38,166 bases of DNA. It comes from Dehalococcoidia bacterium. Its GTDB lineage: Bacteria; Chloroflexota; Dehalococcoidia; GIF9; UBA5629. The notes below the pieces were generated by a model. It searched no databases and had not been told where the DNA came from. It was given only the letters and a program-made list of their open reading frames with translations. The translations under genes and the position numbers were made by a program. Location of the stretch: contig JADHXB010000003.1 of the NCBI GenBank assembly GCA_016783155.1, positions 1 through 38,166 of the forward strand, in the 5' to 3' direction. Numbering within the stretch: position 1 is the first letter of the stretch; every line of letters begins with the position of its first letter. This document shows positions 1 to 7,622 of the stretch, piece after piece.

Positions 1-59
1 CTCAGGATGACAGGGTGAAAGGCTCAGGATGACAGGGTAAAAATCTCAGGATGACAGGG
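1..59. repeat. 22-bp tandem repeat, three units
   Basis: The 15-base core CTCAGGATGACAGGG occurs at 1-15, 23-37 and 45-59, an exact 22-bp period with short variable spacers. It lies at the window edge in host flank just before the tRNA, so the array may extend further left. The spacers are only 7 bases long, so it is not a CRISPR array. Confidence 0.85.
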
Positions 60-99
60 CGTTGCTCTGAATCTAGCCCATCATATATAATTGGGGCAT

Positions 100-171
100 G
101 CCAGCGTAGCTCAGTGGTAGAGCAGCGGTTTCGTAAACCGCCGGTCGTCAGTTCGACTCTGACCGCTGGCT
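100..171 (+). tRNA. tRNA-Thr (anticodon CGU)
   Basis: The acceptor arm GCCAGCG (100-106) pairs with CGCTGGC (164-170), with T171 as discriminator. The anticodon stem GCGGT/ACCGC encloses the loop TTCGTAA, giving anticodon CGT. The T arm carries GTTCGACTC. No CCA follows T171 (the next bases are GTA). The matching half-tRNA at the far end of the element (ending 18351) is followed directly by CCA, so the pre-integration gene probably encoded its CCA. The tRNA 3' half is the attachment site of the integrated element. Confidence 0.95.
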
Positions 172-1355
172 GTATCTAAATCGCCCTCGTCTGCTAATAT
201 TTTGCTAATATTTTCTATTTGTGCCAGCTTCGAGTGTAGCATTTCATCTAGCTTCAGCATGGCCGACTTCTGCAGCCCGCCGATTACGTGGCTGTAAGTG
301 TCCAGGGTAAAGGCCACGCTGGAATGCCCCAGCATCTCGCTTACCACCTTCGGATGCACCCCAGCCAGCAGCATCAGGCTGGCAAACGAGTGCCTGAGGT
401 CGTGGAACCGAACCCTCGAGAAGCCTAACTTTCTCACCATATCAGCGAAATGGTGCGTCAGCGTCCCAGGGTCCACCGCTGTCCCGTCAATCCTACTGAA
501 CACCAGGTCGTCATCGCCTAAAGTCTTCCCCAACGCGGCGTATTCCGCTTCCTTCTGCGCCCTGTATGTTCGCAGGTAAAGCGACAGCGAAGGCGAGAGG
601 TCCAGCCTTCTCCGGCTGTGCTCGCTTTTCGGCTCTTTGAATATGCACACCCGCCGCCTCTTGTAAAGCACCTGGTTGACTGAAAGCGCAGCCAGGTCGA
701 GGTCAACATCCCTCCACCGCAGCCCGAGAAGTTCCGACTGCCTCAACCCGGTATTTATCGCGGTGTAGTAGATCGGGTAATAGGGCGTATCTTTGGCAAC
801 TTCAAATAGTTTCGCTACCTCTGATGGGATAAGTGTCCGCATTCTAGATTTCTTGGCACGCGGTGGGTCAACCAGGTCGGCGGCATTATGCATCAGTATC
901 CCCTGTCTCATGGCATACTTGAGCGCCTGGTATAAGATGCGGTGAATATGTAGAACGGTTCTTGCCGAAAGCCCTTTACCGTCAGCGAATTCTTTGGAAT
1001 AGTATTGCTGTATCTGTTGTGGCTTGAGCTGCGTGAGAGGTATCATTCCTAGGTTCGGCGCCAAGTGATTTTTGATTACGGAGTGGTATCCGTCATATGT
1101 CCTCAAGGTGCAATTTACTTTGACATAGCTCTCCAGCCACATTTCCATCCACTCACCCAGCGTCATCTTGCTTGGTTTAACATATGTCCCCTTCTCCAGC
1201 GCATCGAGCAGCTCCCTCAGCTTCGCCTCTGCCTCTTTCTTCGTCCCCCGCACCGTGTGCCACTGTTGGTTTAGCTTACCGGTTGCCTTATCCCTGCCCA
1301 GAGTTATAACGATGCTCCATGACCCCTTAGCTCTCTGCCTGATGTGCCCTCTCAT
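111..1355 (-). CDS. int: tyrosine recombinase/integrase
   Basis: This site-specific recombinase is expected to integrate and excise the element at tRNA-Thr. The N-terminal half (about 1-60) resembles the AP2-like arm-binding domain, and a SAM-like core-binding domain covers about 64-160. The catalytic domain has Arg205 (TGLRQSELLGLRW), His318-x-x-Arg321 (HDLRHSFASL), His344 (LGHSS) and nucleophile Tyr354 (TLDTYSHV), so it looks intact. The ATG at 1355 follows GGGAG. The frame runs out of the element through the att core and ends inside the tRNA at 111, so the last residues (about 397-414) are encoded by antisense tRNA. In the excised circle the same frame would end with a different tail. Transcription probably starts at the TTGACA/TACAAT promoter around 1435-1463. 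Confidence 0.96.
   Translation of the reverse strand: MRGHIRQRAKGSWSIVITLGRDKATGKLNQQWHTVRGTKKEAEAKLRELLDALEKGTYVKPSKMTLGEWMEMWLESYVKVNCTLRTYDGYHSVIKNHLAPNLGMIPLTQLKPQQIQQYYSKEFADGKGLSARTVLHIHRILYQALKYAMRQGILMHNAADLVDPPRAKKSRMRTLIPSEVAKLFEVAKDTPYYPIYYTAINTGLRQSELLGLRWRDVDLDLAALSVNQVLYKRRRVCIFKEPKSEHSRRRLDLSPSLSLYLRTYRAQKEAEYAALGKTLGDDDLVFSRIDGTAVDPGTLTHHFADMVRKLGFSRVRFHDLRHSFASLMLLAGVHPKVVSEMLGHSSVAFTLDTYSHVIGGLQKSAMLKLDEMLHSKLAQIENISKILADEGDLDTASGQSRTDDRRFTKPLLYH
130..171. other. attachment site, left copy (within tRNA-Thr 3' half)
   Basis: These 42 bases are repeated perfectly at 18310-18351. They cover the anticodon loop through the discriminator base. The integrase gene lies immediately inside and points at the site, the usual layout for tRNA-targeting tyrosine integrases. 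Confidence 0.93.
192..211. repeat. end-proximal 11-bp double repeat, left
   Basis: TGCTAATATTT is repeated at one-helical-turn spacing (192-202, with a second TGCTAATAT at 203-211). The same 20-base string recurs at 18173-18192 just inside the right att. Identical tandem motifs inside both ends are what integrase arm-type or Xis binding sites look like. The function is inferred. Confidence 0.6.
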
Positions 1356-1410
1356 AACCAGCTCCCTTCAGCGCCTATTTTACCCTAAAACCAGTAGCGA
1401 CAAAATATCC

Positions 1411-1439
1411 TTGACCTTTTGAAACATTTGTTCTATTGT
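1411..1439 (+). promoter_or_regulatory. putative promoter of excisionase operon
   Basis: The -35 TTGACC (1411-1416) and -10 TATTGT (1434-1439) are 17 bp apart, giving a predicted start near 1446, upstream of the ATG at 1480. Its -10 overlaps the -10 of the opposing int promoter. Confidence 0.5.
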
Positions 1440-1463
1440 AATAAACATCCCATCACTTGTCAA
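1435..1463 (-). promoter_or_regulatory. putative strong promoter of int
   Basis: On the minus strand the -35 TTGACA (1458-1463) and -10 TACAAT (1435-1440) are separated by 17 bp, close to sigma-70 consensus. The predicted start is near 1428, leaving a leader of about 70 nt to the int ATG. The -10 shares five base pairs with the -10 of the rightward promoter. Confidence 0.65.
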
Positions 1464-1479
1464 TAGGAGAACTGACGCT

Positions 1480-1662
1480 ATGACAACAGAAAAACTAACT
1501 TTCACAGTTGAAGAAGCCGGTAAGCTCCTGGGAATCAGCCGTGCCCTGGCCTACCAGATGGTGCACACTGGCCAGCTCCCCACCCTTCGCTTCGGCAAAA
1601 GGCTAGTCGTCCCCAAGAAAGCTGTCCAGGACATGCTGGAAAAAGCCCCCACTGCCAACTAA
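1480..1662 (+). CDS. excisionase-like helix-turn-helix protein
   Basis: This 60-aa protein is almost entirely a MerR/HTH_17-type DNA-binding domain of the excisionase family: TVEEAGKLLGISRALAYQMV is the helix-turn-helix, followed by a wing (TLRFGKRLVVPKKAV). It starts at an ATG after AGGAGA and lies divergent to int across a 124-bp region. By position and family it should bend DNA near the att sites to favour excision, or repress int. It is followed after 11 bp by the ATPase gene, so the two are probably co-transcribed. Confidence 0.85.
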   Translation: MTTEKLTFTVEEAGKLLGISRALAYQMVHTGQLPTLRFGKRLVVPKKAVQDMLEKAPTAN

Positions 1663-1673
1663 AAGGATGCCAG

Positions 1674-3527
1674 ATGACCACCACCCGCATAGACCACTCC
1701 AGGATCCCCGATGGCGCTTTCATCATGCCCGCGCAATACCTCGATGGCACTATCATCCAGCAGGTGCACATGCCTGATGGCTCTATCCGCCCGCTGGAAG
1801 AATTCACCAGGCCCAGCAAGAAACCGATAGTCCCCACAAGCCTACCCCCAACCGAACCCCCCAAGAAACAACCAGCTACCCAGTCCTGCTACTTGGCTCG
1901 CTTCCCCAACCTTGTAGACGTAGTCGAAGATAACGGTGAGCTCGTCTACCTAATCACCGAAGGAACTCAGTTGAAGACAGTCCCCTCAGTAACCCTGGGC
2001 GGCAAGGTGGCTTTCCCGCCGCCAAAGGACCAGCTCCCCTTCCTCATCCCCCGCTGGAAAGAGGTCAGCCGTGCCTACCAAGAAGACACCCCCCAGGCTC
2101 TCTTCTCTGACCTCCTCGACTACCACAAGTCCTTCTCTCAGCTCCCCAGCGAAGCTTACTATGTCCTCCTTGCCGCCTGGGACTTCTCCACCTACATCGT
2201 CGACCACCTCAACTACTCAGGCTACATCTACCTCTATGCCGTGCCCGAGCGGGGCAAGACCAAGACCGGCCAGTCTATGATTTACGTCTCCTACCGTGGC
2301 ATTCACCAGGAGAACCTCAGGGAAGCCAACCTCTTCCGTTCCTCCCACGACCTCGCTGCCACCCTCTTCATCGATGTCTCTAACATATCAAAGAAAGCCA
2401 TCAGGGAAAGCAGCCTGGATATCGTCCTCCAACGCTTTGAAAAAGGTGCCAAGGTTCAGCGTGTCCTTCACCCGGAGTGGGGCCCCTTTAAGGACAGCCG
2501 CTTCTACGACATCTTCGGTGCCACCGTCATCGCCACCAACGAGCCTATCAATGACATCATGGAAAGCCGTTCCTTCCCCATCGATATGCCCTTCGCCCAC
2601 AGTAACTTCCCCAAACCCCAGCCCCACCACGGCTTGCCCTTCCGGGAGAGGCTACTCGCTTGGCGTGCCCATTTCCTGATAGACAAGCTCGCCCTTCCGT
2701 TGCCACCGCAGTTCCCCATGGGCAGGCTCAATGATATCGCCACACCCCTATGGCAGCTCATCAAGCTCGTGTCCCCCTCTCACTGCCCCCAATTCGAAGA
2801 CATCATCAATGAGTTCACCGAAAAGAGACGCCAGGGAAAATCGTCCACCTTGGAAGGCGAAGTCATAAAGGCGCTACTGGAGCTGGGCGACCAAGTTGAG
2901 GACGGCAAAATCGAGGTGGACAAGATAACTGACAAGGTCAATCAAGGGCGCAATGACTTTCACAAGGAGTCGTCCAGCTATATCGGTAAAGTCCTCCGCC
3001 GGCTGGGCTTCCAGTTCTCCAGGAAACATGCCAGCAAGAGGCGCTACTATTATGATGTCGAGCTGCTGAACCACCTCACCGCAGAATATGGCTTAAGAGA
3101 TACGCCCCCTGATTTAACGTCCCCACTGTCCCCGCCGTCCCCCCAGATAGGGAAAAACCAGCTTCAGGGGGACATGGGGGACGGGAGGGACGTCAAAACC
3201 GAGCCCGTCTCTATCCCTGAGGAAGTCACCACCGAGGAGCTACTCGCCACCCAGGGCTGGTGCCTGTGGCAGTGCGACGCCTTAGATGGTGAGATAATCG
3301 CCCTGGTCAGGGACGAGTCAGTCAAGGATGTCCTCGAAGGCTACGTCATCTATACCCAAGCCGAGATGGAAGAGATCGGCCGGTTCAAAGCCCCCCAGTC
3401 AACCATCCGTCTCGTCCACGAAGCCAAGAAACGCCAGCATACCACCGTCCAATCCGTCATTACGAGGAGCGATAGCGACGTGGCAATCCCCCACCCAGTA
3501 AATAAACCATCCGGAGGAAAAGCATGA
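1674..3527 (+). CDS. P-loop ATPase, putative element replication/helicase protein
   Basis: This 617-aa protein probably drives DNA unwinding or replication of the excised element. A Walker A motif AVPERGKT lies at residues 189-196 (Ala replaces the usual first Gly) and a Walker B-like TLFIDV at about 229-234. VIATNEP near residue 287 resembles a sensor-1 strand. This layout matches the AAA-type domains of phage/plasmid primase-helicase proteins (the DUF3631/DUF927-like group). The region at about 380-475 is basic and helical, like a winged helix, and the C-terminal tail is acidic. No primase catalytic motif is evident. The stop overlaps the next ATG (ATGA at 3524), indicating translational coupling. 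The exact family is uncertain. Confidence 0.7.
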   Translation: MTTTRIDHSRIPDGAFIMPAQYLDGTIIQQVHMPDGSIRPLEEFTRPSKKPIVPTSLPPTEPPKKQPATQSCYLARFPNLVDVVEDNGELVYLITEGTQLKTVPSVTLGGKVAFPPPKDQLPFLIPRWKEVSRAYQEDTPQALFSDLLDYHKSFSQLPSEAYYVLLAAWDFSTYIVDHLNYSGYIYLYAVPERGKTKTGQSMIYVSYRGIHQENLREANLFRSSHDLAATLFIDVSNISKKAIRESSLDIVLQRFEKGAKVQRVLHPEWGPFKDSRFYDIFGATVIATNEPINDIMESRSFPIDMPFAHSNFPKPQPHHGLPFRERLLAWRAHFLIDKLALPLPPQFPMGRLNDIATPLWQLIKLVSPSHCPQFEDIINEFTEKRRQGKSSTLEGEVIKALLELGDQVEDGKIEVDKITDKVNQGRNDFHKESSSYIGKVLRRLGFQFSRKHASKRRYYYDVELLNHLTAEYGLRDTPPDLTSPLSPPSPQIGKNQLQGDMGDGRDVKTEPVSIPEEVTTEELLATQGWCLWQCDALDGEIIALVRDESVKDVLEGYVIYTQAEMEEIGRFKAPQSTIRLVHEAKKRQHTTVQSVITRSDSDVAIPHPVNKPSGGKA

Positions 3528-3691
3528 AAGCCTTAAAATTTGCCCTTGAGCAGCAAAACTATGACCTGGCCGCCCGTGTCATAGTCTACGGCATACTGAA
3601 AGCAATGGTGAATGAAATTGAAGAAGAAAAGAGGCGCCCCAAAAGGCAACCAGAACGCACGGAAGCACGGATTCTACAGCCAGGTTCTTGA
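3524..3691 (+). CDS. small conserved-looking protein, 55 aa
   Basis: The ATG overlaps the preceding stop as ATGA and is preceded by GGAGGAAAAGC, a strong ribosome-binding site. The product begins MKALKFALEQQNYDLAARVI, an amphipathic helical segment with a hydrophobic VIVYGIL patch, then a highly charged Glu/Lys/Arg region. It overlaps the next gene by 80 bp in another frame. I do not recognise a domain. Coupling to the ATPase suggests an accessory replication role, which is inference only. Confidence 0.6.
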   Translation: MKALKFALEQQNYDLAARVIVYGILKAMVNEIEEEKRRPKRQPERTEARILQPGS

Positions 3692-3959
3692 CCAGTCCGA
3701 GCAGCTCCAGCTCGAGCAAGCCCGGGGTATAGAGGGCATCGACGAGGAGATCGCCATCCTCAGGGTAAAGCTCCGCACGCTTATTGACAAGCAGCCGGAC
3801 AGGTTCGACCTCCATCTCGAAGCTGCTAACACCATCGCCCGGCTTGTCAGGACCCGCTACAGCATTACCAAGGAGCAGAAGAAGACCCTGAAGGAAGCCA
3901 TCACCAAGGTCTTAACCGACATCGCCGTGCCCCTGGGCATCAAAGCCCTAATCAAATAG
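3612..3959 (+). CDS. small basic/coiled-coil protein with GAPKGNQNA motif
   Basis: This 115-aa protein opens with KKKRGAPKGNQNARKHGFYS, a basic motif seen at the N terminus of phage terminase-small-subunit-like and related element proteins. A Glu/Leu-rich helix follows (about 25-65), then further helices. The motif is usually taken as DNA-binding. It is the last gene of the rightward xis-ATPase operon; a 300-bp spacer follows. There is no terminase large subunit in the element, so a packaging role is not supported here. Upstream initiation is obscure because the start lies inside the 55-aa frame. Confidence 0.7.
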   Translation: MKLKKKRGAPKGNQNARKHGFYSQVLDQSEQLQLEQARGIEGIDEEIAILRVKLRTLIDKQPDRFDLHLEAANTIARLVRTRYSITKEQKKTLKEAITKVLTDIAVPLGIKALIK

Positions 3960-4024
3960 CCCCAGCTTCGAATTGTTTCCCCAGAAAATTTACTCCCCCC
4001 TCTATACAAAACTAATACACTCTA

Positions 4025-4053
4025 TTGACAAGGCCAATCTGCTGTGCTACCTT
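4025..4053 (+). promoter_or_regulatory. putative promoter
   Basis: TTGACA (4025-4030) and TACCTT (4048-4053) are 17 bp apart, in the intergenic region before the 37-aa ORF and the secreted hydrolase gene. The -35 is perfect and the -10 is weak. Confidence 0.35.
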
Positions 4054-4098
4054 ACGAGTCACACGATTGGCCACTAGTGGGATAGAAGGTCGTGTACA

Positions 4099-4212
4099 AT
4101 GAATCAACAGTACTTCCTTCTCCCAGTCAAGGTGGTCATTCCCCTTATTATAGCTACCGCACTCTGTTCCACATGTTTGTCACCCCAGTACGCAACGGCT
4201 CAAGGCGATTAA
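4099..4212 (+). CDS. orphan signal-peptide-like ORF, 37 aa
   Basis: The frame encodes a hydrophobic core (VVIPLIIATAL), two Cys and an Ala-rich stretch (YATAQ) resembling a cleavage site, then stops. It could be a tiny secreted or membrane peptide, or the surviving signal peptide of a deleted gene. No convincing ribosome-binding site precedes it. The remainder of 3960-4262 holds only the promoter candidate above. Confidence 0.3.
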   Translation: MNQQYFLLPVKVVIPLIIATALCSTCLSPQYATAQGD

Positions 4213-4262
4213 AACCTTAATTTAAATATTCATGTAAGGGCATTGCCCGCAGGAGAAGTGAA

Positions 4263-7178
4263 ATGTTAAGAAGCCAAGTCGGGAGAATTCTTTTTGGATT
4301 GTTGACTTCAATTTTAATAATTACCCAAGCCTTCCCGTTTGATATCCAGTCAGTTGAAGCACTCGGACCTTATGAAGTAGCGACTGGCACGGACAAATTT
4401 TCGACAGCTTGGGAATCTCAACGGAAACTGGCGATAGAATCTGATGGAACAATCCACGCAGTCTATTATCGCACAGACGGTAGTTTAATTTGTCAGATTT
4501 ATCACGCCTATTCTTCAGATGATGGAATAACTTGGACAGAAGAGCAAGTGACATCTGCGAGCAGAGACCAAGTGTATACTGCCTTGGCTGTTGATTCCCA
4601 GGATAATCTACACATTGTATGGCAGGATGGCGATGAAGGCAAAATGGGTTCTGGGGGGAATCCGGTTACTTATTACAGATGTAAGAACAAGCAAGTGGGC
4701 TGGCAAGCTGCTGAGTTCATTTCTTCATATGCTACTTATCCGGCAATAGCTGTAGATAGCAATGATGATGTGCATGTGGTTTACGGAACCTTCGTATATC
4801 CTCCTGGATTTTGGGGTGGTGGTAACGGTATAAGGTGGAAAAAGAAGACCACCAGTGGCTGGCAGACTGAAGAATCTATATCTTCTAATAAACAGTGGAC
4901 GAGATGGCCTGCTATTGCAATTGATGGGAGTGATAATATACATGTTGCTTGGTTAAATGACCCCAGAGCATACGAGGATATCAATTATCGGAAGAGAACA
5001 GCCTCAGGTTGGGAAACTGAGGTTCAAGTGAATACTGAACTGGATAATGTAAGGGGCAAACCGTCCATCATTGTCGATAGCAACGATTATGTTCATATTG
5101 TATGGTTGCGTGAAACCGGGGTCATGTTCTCCATCAGGTATCGGACATATACCACCTCGTGGCAACCTCCAGTCGATGTCGAAGGACCAACGACTTATAA
5201 TCAAGGCCCTCCTGTCATATCAATAGATAACTTGGGACACATCCATGTGGTTTGGACAGGTCAGCACTCCGAATCTCCAACCATCGATCAAATAAGGCAC
5301 AGAGAATACACTGACTCATGGCAACCTATACAAAACCTGACTTCTTCCACCTCTGATGATCAGGACTATCCCAGTCTTTTATGGGCACGTTATCCTGTCA
5401 TTAGTGGAGTCCAAACCAATCAACCTGAAGATGGTTATGCCTTTATTTGGCAGGATGGCACAACAACTAGGTATTATAATCCTATCTACTATGGTCCAGA
5501 TACCACACCACCCGCTGTTACACTAACTTATCCAAATGGCGGTGAATCGTGGTTGACTTGCTCAGCCCAGAATATTACGTGGAACGCTGTGGATAACCTA
5601 CCAGGCACTTTGAACTACCTTATTGAATATTCCATCGACGATGGCTCCACCTTTACAACCATCGCTAGCCTCACGGGCCAGTCTCAAGGCGCCAGCAGCT
5701 ATGCGTGGACTGTGCCTGATGTCAACAGCGCTTATTGTAGAATAAAGACTACGGCAACTGATGGCACTGGAAATTCGACTTCGGCCACCAGCGGCGCCTT
5801 CACCATTAGTGGTCCTGCTTCTGCTCCAGACTGGAGGCAGGGCATACAGCCGGGTGATATTCTGTACGACGAAGGCTCTATATTTATACCGGTCATATTG
5901 CCCCCAATTCCACCAACAATCATATCCATTGGGCATACGGGTATGTATGTAAGATCAGGCATAACGATTGAAGCCGATTCATCTGGTGTGCTTTATCGTG
6001 ACATTTCAAGTTGGGATAAGCCTCAAAGGAAAAATGTATATTTACTCCGTGTGAATTGTTCTCAAGAAGCAATTAACAATGCCATTAATTTCGCTGTTGC
6101 ACAGTTGAACAAGGAATATGATTATAAGTGGGTACAAAAAAAATGCAGTCCTGAATCAAACCATTGGTACTGCAGCGAGTTAGTATGGGCTGCATATTAT
6201 AATCAAGGAGCTGGCATAAATACCGAATATAACTGGTCTAATTCAGAGGTGCCAGAGGGATTTGCGCTGCCTGGATGTGTGTTTGATCAGCCAGTCCATC
6301 CCGTTGAGATATATAGGGATGTTGATACTCTGGAGATAGGCAGGCACGAAGAGACAGAAGTACCTTGGGGCGTATTCGTTATAGTAATCTGTCCTGTGGA
6401 TTTGGTTGTTACTGACCCGCAGGGACTTAGTATCAGTAAAAACTCGAGCCAAATCGTTGGGGCAATCTACATGCAAGATGACTTTAATAATGACGGCTCG
6501 CCAGATGACCTTATCTACATCCCGCAAGCGAAAACAGGTATGTACTTGATTCAGGTAATTCCAGAGCCTGGCGCTAACCCTAATGATACGTTCAGCCTTG
6601 AGGTCTCGATAAATGGTCAATCCATCATCTTGGCTGAAAATGTTCAAGTTAAAGACATTCCAAGCGAGCCCTACAGAGTCCAAGTGACAGAATCCGGGAC
6701 AGTCTCCGTGTTCGCAGGGTCCCCACCAGCCTCGCCGCCACCAACATCACCGGGAGCATCCCCTACACCACCACGTCCGCTCAATCCGGCACAGATGTCG
6801 CTGCAGTACCTGAGCGTAACCCCACAGCAGACAGGCATTGGCCAACCAGTGACCATCACCACCAACATGTCCAACACTGGTGACGAGGCTGGCAACTACA
6901 ACGTTGCCCTCAAGATAAACGGACAGCTGGAGCAACAGAAGATGGTCAGCGTTGGCCCACAGGGTACTCAGCCGGTGAAGTTCACCGTGGCCAAGTCTCA
7001 GCCGGGTACTTATACCGTAGATATCGCCGGGCAGAAAGGCAGCTTCACTGTGCTCGGCTCAAGCAGTAGCACCGCCGATACACATGCAGGCGTTGGCTTG
7101 ATCGTTATCCTGCTCCTGGGCATACTGGTGCTTGCTTCTGTCGTAGTAGTGCTGGTTACCTTCCGTCGTCCTGCCTAG
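4263..7178 (+). CDS. secreted membrane-anchored protein: beta-propeller-like repeats plus permuted NlpC/P60 (YiiX-like) hydrolase
   Basis: This 971-aa surface protein has a signal peptide (about 1-35, hydrophobic ILFGLLTSILII). Residues 40-400 hold at least five blades of the type AIDGSDNIHVAWL, as in sialidase/BNR-like propellers. A PNGGESW..ITW beta-sandwich covers about 420-515. Next comes a permuted papain-like domain with GDILYDEG (about 530), GHTGMYV (His558) and YCSELVWAAY (Cys637), the YiiX/DUF830 catalytic layout that attacks amide or ester bonds in envelope polymers or lipids. A beta domain, a Pro/Ser/Thr linker, a CARDB-like domain (about 843-930) and a C-terminal membrane helix (about 941-966, then RRPA) follow. 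The ATG follows AGGAGAAGTGAA. The substrate is unknown. The end module resembles that of the host surface protein at 35318. Confidence 0.85.
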   Translation: MLRSQVGRILFGLLTSILIITQAFPFDIQSVEALGPYEVATGTDKFSTAWESQRKLAIESDGTIHAVYYRTDGSLICQIYHAYSSDDGITWTEEQVTSASRDQVYTALAVDSQDNLHIVWQDGDEGKMGSGGNPVTYYRCKNKQVGWQAAEFISSYATYPAIAVDSNDDVHVVYGTFVYPPGFWGGGNGIRWKKKTTSGWQTEESISSNKQWTRWPAIAIDGSDNIHVAWLNDPRAYEDINYRKRTASGWETEVQVNTELDNVRGKPSIIVDSNDYVHIVWLRETGVMFSIRYRTYTTSWQPPVDVEGPTTYNQGPPVISIDNLGHIHVVWTGQHSESPTIDQIRHREYTDSWQPIQNLTSSTSDDQDYPSLLWARYPVISGVQTNQPEDGYAFIWQDGTTTRYYNPIYYGPDTTPPAVTLTYPNGGESWLTCSAQNITWNAVDNLPGTLNYLIEYSIDDGSTFTTIASLTGQSQGASSYAWTVPDVNSAYCRIKTTATDGTGNSTSATSGAFTISGPASAPDWRQGIQPGDILYDEGSIFIPVILPPIPPTIISIGHTGMYVRSGITIEADSSGVLYRDISSWDKPQRKNVYLLRVNCSQEAINNAINFAVAQLNKEYDYKWVQKKCSPESNHWYCSELVWAAYYNQGAGINTEYNWSNSEVPEGFALPGCVFDQPVHPVEIYRDVDTLEIGRHEETEVPWGVFVIVICPVDLVVTDPQGLSISKNSSQIVGAIYMQDDFNNDGSPDDLIYIPQAKTGMYLIQVIPEPGANPNDTFSLEVSINGQSIILAENVQVKDIPSEPYRVQVTESGTVSVFAGSPPASPPPTSPGASPTPPRPLNPAQMSLQYLSVTPQQTGIGQPVTITTNMSNTGDEAGNYNVALKINGQLEQQKMVSVGPQGTQPVKFTVAKSQPGTYTVDIAGQKGSFTVLGSSSSTADTHAGVGLIVILLLGILVLASVVVVLVTFRRPA

Positions 7179-7238
7179 TTAATGAGTGATTGTTGAACCT
7201 TTTGGCTATAGCTCGGTAATTGATCCGTAATGTGAGGG

Positions 7239-7601
7239 TTAATGGTGTTGCCAGAAATACCATACCTTGTCACATTCTTGCAGCCAAAAAACCCTCTTCT
7301 CCTCATCCGAAGAATTCTTAACCCGTTCTGGAAGACATCTCATGTACCAAAACCCGTAACTTGGTGACCTTTTATTCTTTTTGATTACGAGCGCTGATAG
7401 CAAGGGGTGATCTCTATCATCTTCGCTACAGGATACCTCTTCGAGCACTTCACCTATGTAACCACGTCCAGGACCTCCCATCTCATCCATTAGGTCTTCG
7501 TAAGTTATGAAGTTTCTTTCACGATTTCCTCTTGCTACATCCATGAGGATAGGCCTAGCCCGTTCAACATAATGATGCAATGTTTCTGGTCGTAGTCTCA
7601 T
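7239..7601 (-). CDS. hypothetical protein, 120 aa
   Basis: I do not recognise the family. The protein has an N-terminal helix (LHHYVERARPILMDVARG), the segment ITYEDLMDEMGGPGRGYIGEVLEEV, which looks like a compact winged-helix-type module, then a beta segment (LLSALVIKKNKRSPSYGFWYM) and a charged aromatic C terminus. It starts at an ATG after a GGAGGAAGGC-type site. It is last in the leftward run with the XRE, PIN and DUF433 genes and may be part of the same stress or defence locus. Confidence 0.6.
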   Translation of the reverse strand: MRLRPETLHHYVERARPILMDVARGNRERNFITYEDLMDEMGGPGRGYIGEVLEEVSCSEDDRDHPLLSALVIKKNKRSPSYGFWYMRCLPERVKNSSDEEKRVFWLQECDKVWYFWQHH

Positions 7602-7622
7602 TGCCTTCCTCCTCCGATTAAT

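Noticed and set aside
1-59. CRISPR array.
   Set aside because: The repeat cores are 15 bases with 7-base spacers, and no cas genes are present.
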